A DNA stretch of 64,000 nucleotides from WVXT01 sp964345635 (GTDB lineage Bacteria; UBA6262; WVXT01). Of this stretch, positions 1-6,981 are shown piece by piece. The stretch covers positions 25,022-89,021 of the forward strand of contig CAYFRM010000075.1 of assembly GCA_964345635.1 (NCBI GenBank), given 5' to 3'. The number at the start of each line of letters is the position of its first letter. Within the stretch, counting starts at the first letter, position 1. The translations under genes were made by a program, and so were the position numbers. Below the pieces are notes generated by a model, which saw only the letters and a list, made by a program, of their open reading frames with translations, did not search any database and was not told the DNA's origin.

Positions 1-1
1 T

Positions 2-853
2 TCCTGTAAGGGAAGAGTTGTAGTTATGGGCATGGGAAAATCGGGATTGATCGGGAAAAAGATCGCCGCCACCCTGGCTTCCACGGGCACTCCCGCATTT
101 TTCCTTCATCCCGCAGAGGGGATTCTTGGCGACGTGGGAATGATGACCGAAGGAGACCTGGTGTTAGCTCTCTCACATAGCGGGGAAACCGCAGAGATTG
201 AGAAACTCTTGCCGCTGATAAAGAAAATGAATCTAAAATTAATAGCCATCACCGGGAGAGCGGAATCGAAACTGGCAAAAAAGAGCGATTTGGTCATTAA
301 AGTGAAAGTGGCAGAGGAAGCCTGCCCTTACAATCTTGTTCCTACAGCAAGCACCACGGCGATGTTAGCCATGGGCGACGCTTTGGCGATTTCCCTGCTG
401 AAAAGAAAGAAGTTCAAAAAGGAGGACTTTGCCCGTCTTCATCCCGGGGGAATCCTGGGCAAAAGGTTACTGCTCAAGGTTGAAGACATAATGAGAAAAG
501 GTAAAGACAATCCCGTAATCAATCAGAGAAAGACGGTTAGAGAAGCGCTGCTGGTAATGACTAAAACCCGCCTCGGCGCAACCAGTGTCGTTGACGGTTC
601 CGGTAGATTGGTGGGGTTCTTTACCGATGGGGATTTGCGACGCAGATTACAGAAAGACGAGAAGATTCTGGATAAGAAAATTCATGCCATAATGACCAGA
701 AATCCCAAGACCATTACCCGTGAGCGGCTGGCTATAGAGGCAGCAAAAATGATGCGGGATAAGAAGTTCGATAATATGCCTGTGGTAGATGGCAAAGGCT
801 ATCCCGTGGGGATCGTGGATGAAAGGGACCTTCTTTCCCAGGGCATCCTTTAA
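2..853 (+). CDS. kdsD: Arabinose-5-phosphate isomerase KdsD, 5'-truncated by window edge
   Basis: Interconverts D-ribulose 5-phosphate and D-arabinose 5-phosphate, the first committed step toward Kdo for lipid A-linked core sugar. The frame is open to the window edge; an internal ATG at 26 is not the true start, because the residues before it (SCKGRVVV) already match the SIS domain, so roughly 45 N-terminal residues are missing relative to E. coli KdsD. Visible parts are the sugar isomerase (SIS) domain with GMGKSGLIGKK and LSHSGETAE, followed by two CBS domains at about residues 155-205 and 215-270 counted from that ATG. kdsC follows after a repeat element, then the lpt genes, the usual diderm arrangement. 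Confidence 0.93.
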   Translation, partial: SCKGRVVVMGMGKSGLIGKKIAATLASTGTPAFFLHPAEGILGDVGMMTEGDLVLALSHSGETAEIEKLLPLIKKMNLKLIAITGRAESKLAKKSDLVIKVKVAEEACPYNLVPTASTTAMLAMGDALAISLLKRKKFKKEDFARLHPGGILGKRLLLKVEDIMRKGKDNPVINQRKTVREALLVMTKTRLGATSVVDGSGRLVGFFTDGDLRRRLQKDEKILDKKIHAIMTRNPKTITRERLAIEAAKMMRDKKFDNMPVVDGKGYPVGIVDERDLLSQGIL

Positions 854-856
854 GTA

Positions 857-932
857 GTGTAGGGCTTTACCCCGTTAGAAATTCCCTCAGCAGAATTTGT
901 AACAGCCATTTCTAACGAGGTTTATGCCCGTA
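857..932 (-). repeat. ~76-bp dispersed repeat, copy A (inverted relative to copy B)
   Basis: Fills the kdsD-kdsC gap. Its reverse complement matches 2711-2787 almost base for base. It is itself partly palindromic: CGTTAGAAAT near 873 pairs with ATTTCTAACG near 908, so it can fold into a hairpin in RNA. The outer GTGTAGGGC and GCCCGTA ends recur in the composite repeats near 36.9 kb and 57.6 kb. No coding potential is seen; a non-autonomous mobile element is the likeliest identity. Confidence 0.8.
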
Positions 933-952
933 ATATTTTGAGGTGCGGCAAA

Positions 953-1486
953 ATGGAGAAGAAAATCAAGTCAAAAGCCCGGAATATAAAAATGTTAGGA
1001 ATGGACGTAGATGGCGTACTAACACCGGGCGATATTGTGATCATGGAGTCGGGAGAGGAGATAAAGAGCTGGAACGTCAAAGACCGCATGGGATTCAATC
1101 TTGCCCGGCGATCGGGAAATTTGAAGTTTGCCTGGATTTCCGGAAGAGGGTGCAAGCAGGTTGAAAAAACGGCAGAAGACCTAAAGATAGAAGCCGTCCG
1201 TCTTAAGAGAATGGATAAGAATGAAGCCCTGCAGGAGATTTTGCAAGAATTTGCACTTAAAAGGGAAAACTTCGCTTATATTGGCGATGACCTTGTGGAT
1301 ATCCCCGTGCTAAAGAGGGCGGGACTCTCTTTCTGTCCCAAAGATGCGCCGCCAGAAGTAAAGGAAGTAGTGGATTACGTGACCAAAACGGAAGGTGGCC
1401 GGGGCGTCTTGCGGGAAGTGGTGGAACTGATACTGAAATTGCAGGGGAAATGGGAAGAAACTACCAGAGAGTACTGTAACAAATGA
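953..1486 (+). CDS. kdsC: 3-deoxy-D-manno-octulosonate 8-phosphate phosphatase KdsC
   Basis: HAD-superfamily phosphatase that removes phosphate from Kdo 8-phosphate to give Kdo. The nucleophile loop DVDGVLT has D18 and D20 by this start, and the C-terminal acidic motif is IGDDLVDIP. At 177 aa it is the usual size of cap-less C0-type KdsC. An upstream TTG at 938 is in frame, but the ATG at 953 is preferred because GAGGTG lies 7 bases before it. It sits after kdsD and overlaps lptC by 4 bases (ATGA), so the two are translationally coupled. Confidence 0.92.
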   Translation: MEKKIKSKARNIKMLGMDVDGVLTPGDIVIMESGEEIKSWNVKDRMGFNLARRSGNLKFAWISGRGCKQVEKTAEDLKIEAVRLKRMDKNEALQEILQEFALKRENFAYIGDDLVDIPVLKRAGLSFCPKDAPPEVKEVVDYVTKTEGGRGVLREVVELILKLQGKWEETTREYCNK

Positions 1487-2040
1487 AAAATAAAATTTTG
1501 CAGAACAGGAGTTTTCTATGGCTATTTGCTTTTCTCATTATTCTTGGTTTATCGAGTTGTGGAAAAGAAGAACCGCAAAAAACAAAGATAACCGGAGAAA
1601 AATCTTTCCCTGACCAGGCTATACAAGACTTTACCCTCACTCATACGAATCAGGGAGAAAAGGAGTGGGAGCTGGAGGCAGAGAGAGCAGAAGTTTATGA
1701 TAAAGAAGGGAAGACAATTGTACACAAACTTAAACTCAAATTTTATGAGCAGGGAAAGGTTGCTTCCGTTCTGACTGCCAGGCGAGGAGAAATCAGTTCT
1801 CCCTCAGGGGACATCGAGGTGAAGGGAGACGTAGTAGTCACTTCTCAAAAAGAGAAAATGACGTTAAACACAAATAGCCTGAAATGGGATGCCCGGCGAA
1901 ACAGAATATTTACCGATGATTTCGTTCGCCAGGAAAAAGTTGACACAATAGTCACCGGGCAAGGATTGGAATCAGATCCGGAATTGGAAAGGCTGGTAAT
2001 AAAAAAGGACGTAAAAGTAATTCATAAATCGGAAAAATAA
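1483..2040 (+). CDS. lptC: LPS export ABC transporter periplasmic protein LptC
   Basis: LptC links the LptBFG transporter to the periplasmic LptA bridge that carries LPS to the outer membrane. This 185-aa protein has a hydrophobic N-terminus (residues 10-24) and then a LptC/OstA-like beta-jellyroll region with the recurrent pattern ...GEISSPSGDIEVKGDVVVTS. The signal ends in LSSC, a lipobox with Cys26, so it may be a lipoprotein rather than the membrane-anchored form of E. coli. The position between kdsC and lptA supports the call. Sequence similarity within this family is low, so the name rests partly on context. Confidence 0.82.
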   Translation: MKNKILQNRSFLWLFAFLIILGLSSCGKEEPQKTKITGEKSFPDQAIQDFTLTHTNQGEKEWELEAERAEVYDKEGKTIVHKLKLKFYEQGKVASVLTARRGEISSPSGDIEVKGDVVVTSQKEKMTLNTNSLKWDARRNRIFTDDFVRQEKVDTIVTGQGLESDPELERLVIKKDVKVIHKSEK

Positions 2041-2041
2041 C

Positions 2042-2701
2042 ATGAAGAAAAGTATTGCACTTTTTTTGCCGTTCGTTTTTGTAAGCGTAGTTCTAGCGGA
2101 GAACCCGAAACAAACAGTGAACATCGCCGGAGAGAGGATGGAAGTATTGAAAAAAGGGGAAATCACCCGTTTTCTGGGGAATGTAAGATTGGTCAGGCAC
2201 ACAGATACAATAACTTCCGATATAATGGAACGTTATGAGAAAAAAAACTACGTGGTAGGAAAAGGAAACGTGCATCTTACGGCCTATCCGAAAAAATCCT
2301 TAAGGATGGAAGCTTTTTCTGACCGATTAACTTATAACGTAGACGGCAAGAAAAGTGTTCTTACCGGCAATCCAAGGCTTATCCGAATCGATGAAGATAA
2401 TCCCGAAGACAGAATAAAAATGGAAGGACAGGTAATAAAGCTGTCGGGTAATGAGAAAAAAATAAATGTGCAGGGCGATACCAGGGTAGAACACGGAAGA
2501 ATAACTGCTACAGGCAAACTTCTCGACTACGATTATGAAATAAAGAAAATTGTTCTTACCGGAGATTCTCCCCGTATTTACCAGGATGACGAACAGGTAA
2601 AGGCTGACTACGCGGCAGAAACCATTACCATATTCATCGATGAAGAGAGAGTCATTATGGAGGGGAATGTAAAAGCATCTATTTATCCCAAGAAACGGTA
2701 G
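2042..2701 (+). CDS. lptA: LptA/OstA-family periplasmic LPS-transport protein
   Basis: 219 aa with an N-terminal signal peptide (hydrophobic stretch 5-18, likely cleavage after VLA at residue 19). The mature part holds repeated OstA-type beta strands (ITRFLGNVRLVR, YVVGKGNVHLTAY, INVQGDTRVEH, RVIMEGNVKAS), as in proteins that polymerise into the trans-periplasmic LPS bridge. It is somewhat longer than E. coli LptA (185 aa), suggesting extra strands. It starts one base after the lptC stop and precedes lptB. The copy B repeat separates it from lptB. Confidence 0.87.
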   Translation: MKKSIALFLPFVFVSVVLAENPKQTVNIAGERMEVLKKGEITRFLGNVRLVRHTDTITSDIMERYEKKNYVVGKGNVHLTAYPKKSLRMEAFSDRLTYNVDGKKSVLTGNPRLIRIDEDNPEDRIKMEGQVIKLSGNEKKINVQGDTRVEHGRITATGKLLDYDYEIKKIVLTGDSPRIYQDDEQVKADYAAETITIFIDEERVIMEGNVKASIYPKKR

Positions 2702-2710
2702 TGTGACCCT

Positions 2711-2787
2711 TTACGGGCATAAATCTCGTTAGAAATGGATGTTACAAATTCTCCTGAGGGAATTTCTAACGGGGTAAAGCCCTGTAC
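2711..2787 (+). repeat. ~76-bp dispersed repeat, copy B
   Basis: Near-identical to the reverse complement of copy A at 857-932, with a few substitutions. The pair brackets kdsC-lptC-lptA as inverted repeats about 1.8 kb apart. The internal palindrome (CGTTAGAAAT near 2727 with ATTTCTAACG near 2762) could form a hairpin between lptA and lptB transcripts. Confidence 0.8.
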
Positions 2788-2816
2788 CACGAAATGTTTA
2801 TATTGCATGGTGAAAA

Positions 2817-3536
2817 ATGAGCCTATTGGCAAGAGGTCTGGTCAAAACCTATTCCCGTCGCAAAATTGTCGATGATGTAGGAATAGAGATAAATGCCGGT
2901 GAGATTGTGGGTCTGCTTGGTCCAAACGGGGCTGGTAAGACTACCACCTTTTATATGATTGTGGGTCTGCTTCGTCCGGACCAGGGCAGGATATTTCTGG
3001 AAGGAAAGGACATAACGGAGCTGCCGATGTATAAACGAGCCAGACTAGGTATCGGCTATTTGTCCCAGGAACCTTCCATATTCAGGCGACTTTCGGTCAG
3101 GGAAAACATATGGGCCATTTTGGAAACAACCGCGTTAACGCAGTCCCAGAAGAAACAAAAATTGCAGAGTCTACTAGGAGAATTGGGAGTGGAGCATTTA
3201 GCGGAAAATAAGGCCTGCTTACTATCCGGCGGGGAAAAAAGAAGAGTGGAAATTTCGCGTGCCCTGGTGACCACTCCTCACTACATTCTCCTGGACGAAC
3301 CGTTTGTAGGCATTGATCCCATAACCACCGCGGAAATTCAACAGATTGTTGCCCGGCTCAAGAATAACGGATTGGGAGTGCTGGTTACAGACCACAACGT
3401 CAGAGAGACACTGGAAATCATCGATAGGGCCTATATTATGTACGAGGGAAAAATCTTGCTTTCGGGAACTGCGAAGGAGTTACTGGAATCGGAAGAAGCC
3501 CGAAAAGTTTACCTGGGCAAAGAATTCAGGATGTAA
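2817..3536 (+). CDS. lptB: LPS export ABC transporter ATPase LptB
   Basis: Cytoplasmic ATPase powering LPS extraction from the inner membrane. Residues 35-42 are the Walker A GPNGAGKT, the Q-loop is LSQEP, the signature is LSGGEKRRVEISRAL (about 136-150), Walker B is YILLDE (156-161) and the switch His is in TDHNV. The 239-aa length is standard. In many diderms lptB is followed by rpoN and hpf before ptsN; here it is followed directly by the PtsN-like gene, with a strong promoter in the gap. Confidence 0.95.
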   Translation: MSLLARGLVKTYSRRKIVDDVGIEINAGEIVGLLGPNGAGKTTTFYMIVGLLRPDQGRIFLEGKDITELPMYKRARLGIGYLSQEPSIFRRLSVRENIWAILETTALTQSQKKQKLQSLLGELGVEHLAENKACLLSGGEKRRVEISRALVTTPHYILLDEPFVGIDPITTAEIQQIVARLKNNGLGVLVTDHNVRETLEIIDRAYIMYEGKILLSGTAKELLESEEARKVYLGKEFRM

Positions 3537-3546
3537 AAGCGAGAAA

Positions 3547-3575
3547 TTGACAAAATCATAAAAATATAGTTTAAT
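3547..3575 (+). promoter_or_regulatory. Sigma-70 promoter for the ptsN-hprK-rapZ-PTS locus
   Basis: TTGACA at 3547-3552, 17-base spacer, TTTAAT at 3570-3575 (5 of 6 to consensus). It lies just after the lptB stop and upstream of the PtsN-like gene, giving the PTS locus a start independent of the lpt genes. Confidence 0.65.
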
Positions 3576-3629
3576 TGTAAAGCAAAAAAGCGAAAAAAAA
3601 GACCATTTTTCATAGGAGGAGAGAGAAAG

Positions 3630-4082
3630 ATGAAGATTATGGGGTTTCTTTGCAAGGAAGCGATTGAAGTCGATTTGCAGGCAATCAAGAAGAAAGAAGC
3701 GTTAAAAGAACTAATTGATAAACTGATAGCCGCCAAGAGGATAAAGGAAAATGCAAGAGACAAAATACTGCAGGCTTTATTGGACAGAGAAAAATTAGGC
3801 TCCACGGGAATTGGACAGGGGGTGGCGATTCCCCACGCAAAAACAGATAGAGTAGCGGATATCGTCTGCGCATTTGGTACGTCCAGCAAGGGAATAGAAT
3901 TTAATGCACTGGACGGAGAAAAGGTATACATAATTTTTCTCCTCATCGCTCCCCAGGAGTCAGCGGGAATGCATCTGAAGGTTCTGGCAAAGATATCCCG
4001 GCTTCTTAAAGATAAGTTCTTTCGCCAGGCACTACGAGAGGCAAAGGCGCCTGGTGAAGTAATTAAGATCATAAAGGAATAA
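3630..4082 (+). CDS. ptsN: PTS EIIA domain protein, fructose/nitrogen type (PtsN-like)
   Basis: Single-domain IIA protein of 150 aa in the PTS_EIIA type-2 family. The phosphorylatable histidine is H69 in VAIPHAKT. It may relay phosphate in a regulatory branch rather than transport, as PtsN does, or act as a sugar IIA; sequence alone does not decide. A strong ribosome site (AGGAGGAGAG) precedes the ATG. It sits upstream of hprK and rapZ, the order seen around rpoN-ptsN in proteobacteria, although rpoN and hpf are absent here. Confidence 0.87.
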   Translation: MKIMGFLCKEAIEVDLQAIKKKEALKELIDKLIAAKRIKENARDKILQALLDREKLGSTGIGQGVAIPHAKTDRVADIVCAFGTSSKGIEFNALDGEKVYIIFLLIAPQESAGMHLKVLAKISRLLKDKFFRQALREAKAPGEVIKIIKE

Positions 4083-4130
4083 GATACTTACTAGTTACGG
4101 GACGGCAAAAAGATTAATGGGTAATTGACA

Positions 4131-5075
4131 ATGGCAAGACTTCTGGTCAAAGAACTATTTGCAGAGAAAGGTGCGGATTTGGACTTGCATCTTGTGGCGG
4201 GGAAAGAAGGTTTAGACCGGAAAATAACCAGCTGGGAAATTCATAGTCTGGGACTTGCGCTATCCGGGAAGATGGGTGTTTTACCTCCCGGTCAACTTCA
4301 GATTTTAGACCGGGAAGAACTCGATTATTTAAGAAAGTTAAATGTGCGGGAGAAGAGTATCGCGCTACGGGGAATCTTTTCCGGGGACGTTCCTTGTTTT
4401 ATCGTTACCAGCAATTTTGTTCCTCCTCAAGGATTTGTAAAAATGGCCCGGAAAGCGAAAATACCGATCTTTAAGAGTCGCATATCTTTTTCTACATTTG
4501 TGAATCGCCTTTTGCCTTTTCTGGAAGATAAACTTACAGTCACTGAATCTGTTCCGGGAGTGATGGTCGAAGTTTATGGCCTGGGGATTCTGATATTGGG
4601 AGTAACCGGCATCGGCAAAAGCGAGTGCGCCCTGGAACTTGTCAATAGAGGACATCGATTAATTGCCGGGGAAGTGGTGGGAATTAAACAGCGCCGGAGG
4701 AATATTCTCATCGGCTTTGCCCGGGAACCGATTCGTTACTATTTGGAAGTTCAGGGACTGGGAATAATAGACGTGGAAAGATTATTTGGAGCAAGCGCGG
4801 TAAGGAATTCAGCAAAGATTGACCTGGTAATTAGACTTGAGGAATGGGACAAAGCCAGGGACTACGAACTGCTCGGTTTCGATGAGAAGCATACGGCGAT
4901 TCTGCAAGTCAGTGTTCCGGAACTGGTAATTCCTATTCGGCCGGGGAGAAACATAGCCAGCATCGTTGAAGTGGCAGCGATGAATCAGCGGCTAAGAAGA
5001 GAGGGATATTCCGCAATTAGTAAACTGGATAGGGAAATAATAAAAATCACGCGGCAAAAAAGAAAAAACAAGTAG
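4131..5075 (+). CDS. hprK: HPr kinase/phosphorylase homologue with altered active site
   Basis: Bifunctional HPrK/P phosphorylates and dephosphorylates Ser46 of HPr. The N-terminal DRTGG-like domain is followed by the P-loop GVTGIGKS (157-164), RGHRLIAGEVV and the family signature LEVQGLGIIDV (205-215). Two residues conserved as catalytic in the family differ: the His before the P-loop (VHGV) is Pro142 in SVPGV, and the first Asp of the ADD motif is Gly180 in AGE. The P-loop Lys163 remains. The ATG at 4131 is chosen over a TTG two codons upstream; the ribosome site is weak. It may be a non-catalytic regulator or have altered chemistry. Confidence 0.87.
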   Translation: MARLLVKELFAEKGADLDLHLVAGKEGLDRKITSWEIHSLGLALSGKMGVLPPGQLQILDREELDYLRKLNVREKSIALRGIFSGDVPCFIVTSNFVPPQGFVKMARKAKIPIFKSRISFSTFVNRLLPFLEDKLTVTESVPGVMVEVYGLGILILGVTGIGKSECALELVNRGHRLIAGEVVGIKQRRRNILIGFAREPIRYYLEVQGLGIIDVERLFGASAVRNSAKIDLVIRLEEWDKARDYELLGFDEKHTAILQVSVPELVIPIRPGRNIASIVEVAAMNQRLRREGYSAISKLDREIIKITRQKRKNK

Positions 5076-5143
5076 CTCGGGATTTTCTTCGCTCGCTGCA
5101 CCACAAAGCTTTGCGTTGGGGAAAGGAAGGGAAATAGAAATAT

Positions 5144-6016
5144 ATGGCCAAGGGTAACTTTGTCATAGTAACCGGGCTTTCGGGAGCAGGGAGAAGTACG
5201 GCCCTGAAGAATCTCGAGGATTTGGGATATTTCTGCGTGGATAATCTACCCACTACGCTGATACCTAAATTTGCCGAAATTTGTTTACAGTTAAAATATA
5301 AGATAAAGAAAGTCGCTTTGGGCATTGACATCAGGGAAGGGGATTTTTTGGACGACCTCTTTGGTTCCTTGGAGGAGCTGGGGAAAATGGGGTTCGTTTA
5401 TCAGATTCTTTTCCTGGAAGCCAGTAATTCCGTCCTGGTTAGAAGATATAGTGAAACCCGCAGGAAACATCCTCTGGATACGGAAGGCAGAAGCATGCTG
5501 GAAGTTATCGTCAAGGAGAGGAAGCGACTTATGGGCATAAAAGAACGGGCTGATAAGATTATTGATACTACGGCCCTCACGCCTCAGGAATTCAAACAAG
5601 TAATCTTCTCCAGTTTCAAAGAGGCAGCGAAACCGGATACGATGAGTGTTAGCTTAGTCTCTTTTGGCTATAAGTACGGTATCCCGGTGGACGCCGATCT
5701 GGTAATCGACACTCGCTTTCTGCCCAATCCCCATTATGTGGAAAGACTGAGACCGTCAACGGGGAACGACCCGGAAGTTACTCGTTTCGTCTTGAAGTCG
5801 ACCGTTACCCAGAAGTTTTTGAGAAAATATTTTGGATTATTGAAATTTTTGATACCTTACTATATCAGGGAAGGAAAGTCTTATTTGACCATAGCTGTGG
5901 GGTGCACGGGAGGCCGCCATCGTTCAGTAATTATTGTTAACGAATTAAAGAAATTTCTAAAGAAGAAATATCCCGTTAAGACTCAGTACCGCGATATAGA
6001 GAAAGGAACAGCTTAA
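5144..6016 (+). CDS. rapZ: RNase adapter / nucleotide-binding protein RapZ
   Basis: 290 aa, typical of the YvcJ/RapZ family. The N-terminal P-loop GLSGAGRST (11-19) carries Arg where Lys is usual, a common variant. FCVDNLP follows, and the C-terminal domain has the VGCTGGRHRSV motif that binds amino-sugar or phosphate ligands. In E. coli RapZ presents small RNAs to RNase E to control GlmS; in other phyla its role is less clear but it is commonly linked to hprK and PTS genes, as here. The upstream gap of 68 bases shows no clear promoter. Confidence 0.93.
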   Translation: MAKGNFVIVTGLSGAGRSTALKNLEDLGYFCVDNLPTTLIPKFAEICLQLKYKIKKVALGIDIREGDFLDDLFGSLEELGKMGFVYQILFLEASNSVLVRRYSETRRKHPLDTEGRSMLEVIVKERKRLMGIKERADKIIDTTALTPQEFKQVIFSSFKEAAKPDTMSVSLVSFGYKYGIPVDADLVIDTRFLPNPHYVERLRPSTGNDPEVTRFVLKSTVTQKFLRKYFGLLKFLIPYYIREGKSYLTIAVGCTGGRHRSVIIVNELKKFLKKKYPVKTQYRDIEKGTA

Positions 6017-6030
6017 GAACGGATTGACAG

Positions 6031-6456
6031 ATGATTGGATTCATAATCATGACACACGGCGATTTTGGCCGGCAATTGGTTAAAGCAGCGGAAATTATTT
6101 TGGGGGAGCAAAAGGAAGTATGGGCAATATCGTTGCATGAAAATGACGGGTTGGGTACATTAACCGAAAAAATAGAGAAGATACTGAAGGAGGAAAACAG
6201 ACGGTCGGAGGGTAAAATCATTTTCGTAGATATGTTCGGAGGTACGCCAGCAAACGCCAGCCTAAAGTTTGTTAAAGAGGAAAAGATGGAAATCATTAGT
6301 GGCGTTAACCTGCCGATGTTAATTGCGGGCATAAACTATCGGCAGTCTCTGCCCATTAAAGAATTGGCCGAGCGCATCCGCCAGAAGGGTAAAGAGAGCA
6401 TTCTCGACGTAAAACAAAAGTTTGTTAATAAAATTTCAAAGGAGAAAAATAAGTAA
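6031..6456 (+). CDS. PTS EIIA, mannose/sorbose family
   Basis: 141 aa, ManX-type IIA domain. The phosphoacceptor is H9 in IMTHGDFG, and the conserved strand-loop VDMFGGTPAN is present. It accepts phosphate from HPr and passes it to the separate IIB protein encoded next, whose ATG overlaps this stop by one base. In the same operon are IIC, IID, HPr and enzyme I, so a full phosphorelay is encoded within 6.6 kb. Confidence 0.93.
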   Translation: MIGFIIMTHGDFGRQLVKAAEIILGEQKEVWAISLHENDGLGTLTEKIEKILKEENRRSEGKIIFVDMFGGTPANASLKFVKEEKMEIISGVNLPMLIAGINYRQSLPIKELAERIRQKGKESILDVKQKFVNKISKEKNK

Positions 6457-6944
6457 TGGGCGTGGTGCTGGTACGAATTGATGACCGATTGATTCACGGT
6501 CAAGTAGTTGAGAACTGGATGAAATTCCTCAAAATCGATCACGTGGTTGTAGTTAACGATTTTGTTGCCAGTGACCGAATGCAAAGAACTCTGTTTTCAA
6601 TGGCAGTTCCAGACCACATTAGGATATCTATTTTGGCTATAGCCGAGGCAAGAAAAGCAATACGGAATGGCCGATTCCAAGAACAGAGGGCGATGCTTCT
6701 CCTCGTCTCACCCGAGGATGTCCTGAATTTGATCAAGGGAGGAGTTAGAATAAGAGAGGTAAATGTGGGAGGAATGCACTATTCGCCTGAAAAGAAACAG
6801 ATCCTCAAAGCCGTATCAGTCGGCAAAAAAGACGTTCGCGCCTTTCAGGAACTGGACAAACTGGGAGTCCGTTTAGAGGCAAGAATGGTTCCCGATGATG
6901 AGAAAATTGACATAATGAAAATCATCAACAGAGAGAGATGGTAA
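6456..6944 (+). CDS. PTS EIIB, mannose/sorbose family
   Basis: 162 aa stand-alone IIB. The hallmark RIDDRLIHGQV contains the phosphorylated H14. It transfers phosphate from IIA to sugar bound in the IICD complex. Its start overlaps the IIA stop by one base, with GGAG just upstream. The GH57 gene follows, separating it from IIC. Confidence 0.93.
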   Translation: MGVVLVRIDDRLIHGQVVENWMKFLKIDHVVVVNDFVASDRMQRTLFSMAVPDHIRISILAIAEARKAIRNGRFQEQRAMLLLVSPEDVLNLIKGGVRIREVNVGGMHYSPEKKQILKAVSVGKKDVRAFQELDKLGVRLEARMVPDDEKIDIMKIINRERW

Positions 6945-6981
6945 TTGTGCAAGGCATAGTTTTCGGAAAGGTCTCAGGAAT

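Noticed and set aside
3509..4072. 187-codon minus-strand frame opposite the PtsN-like gene
   Set aside because: Shadow of a well-conserved plus-strand gene with good ribosome site and motifs.
4125..4130. TTGACA at the hprK start as a promoter
   Set aside because: No -10 box follows at the right distance and the bases overlap the start region.
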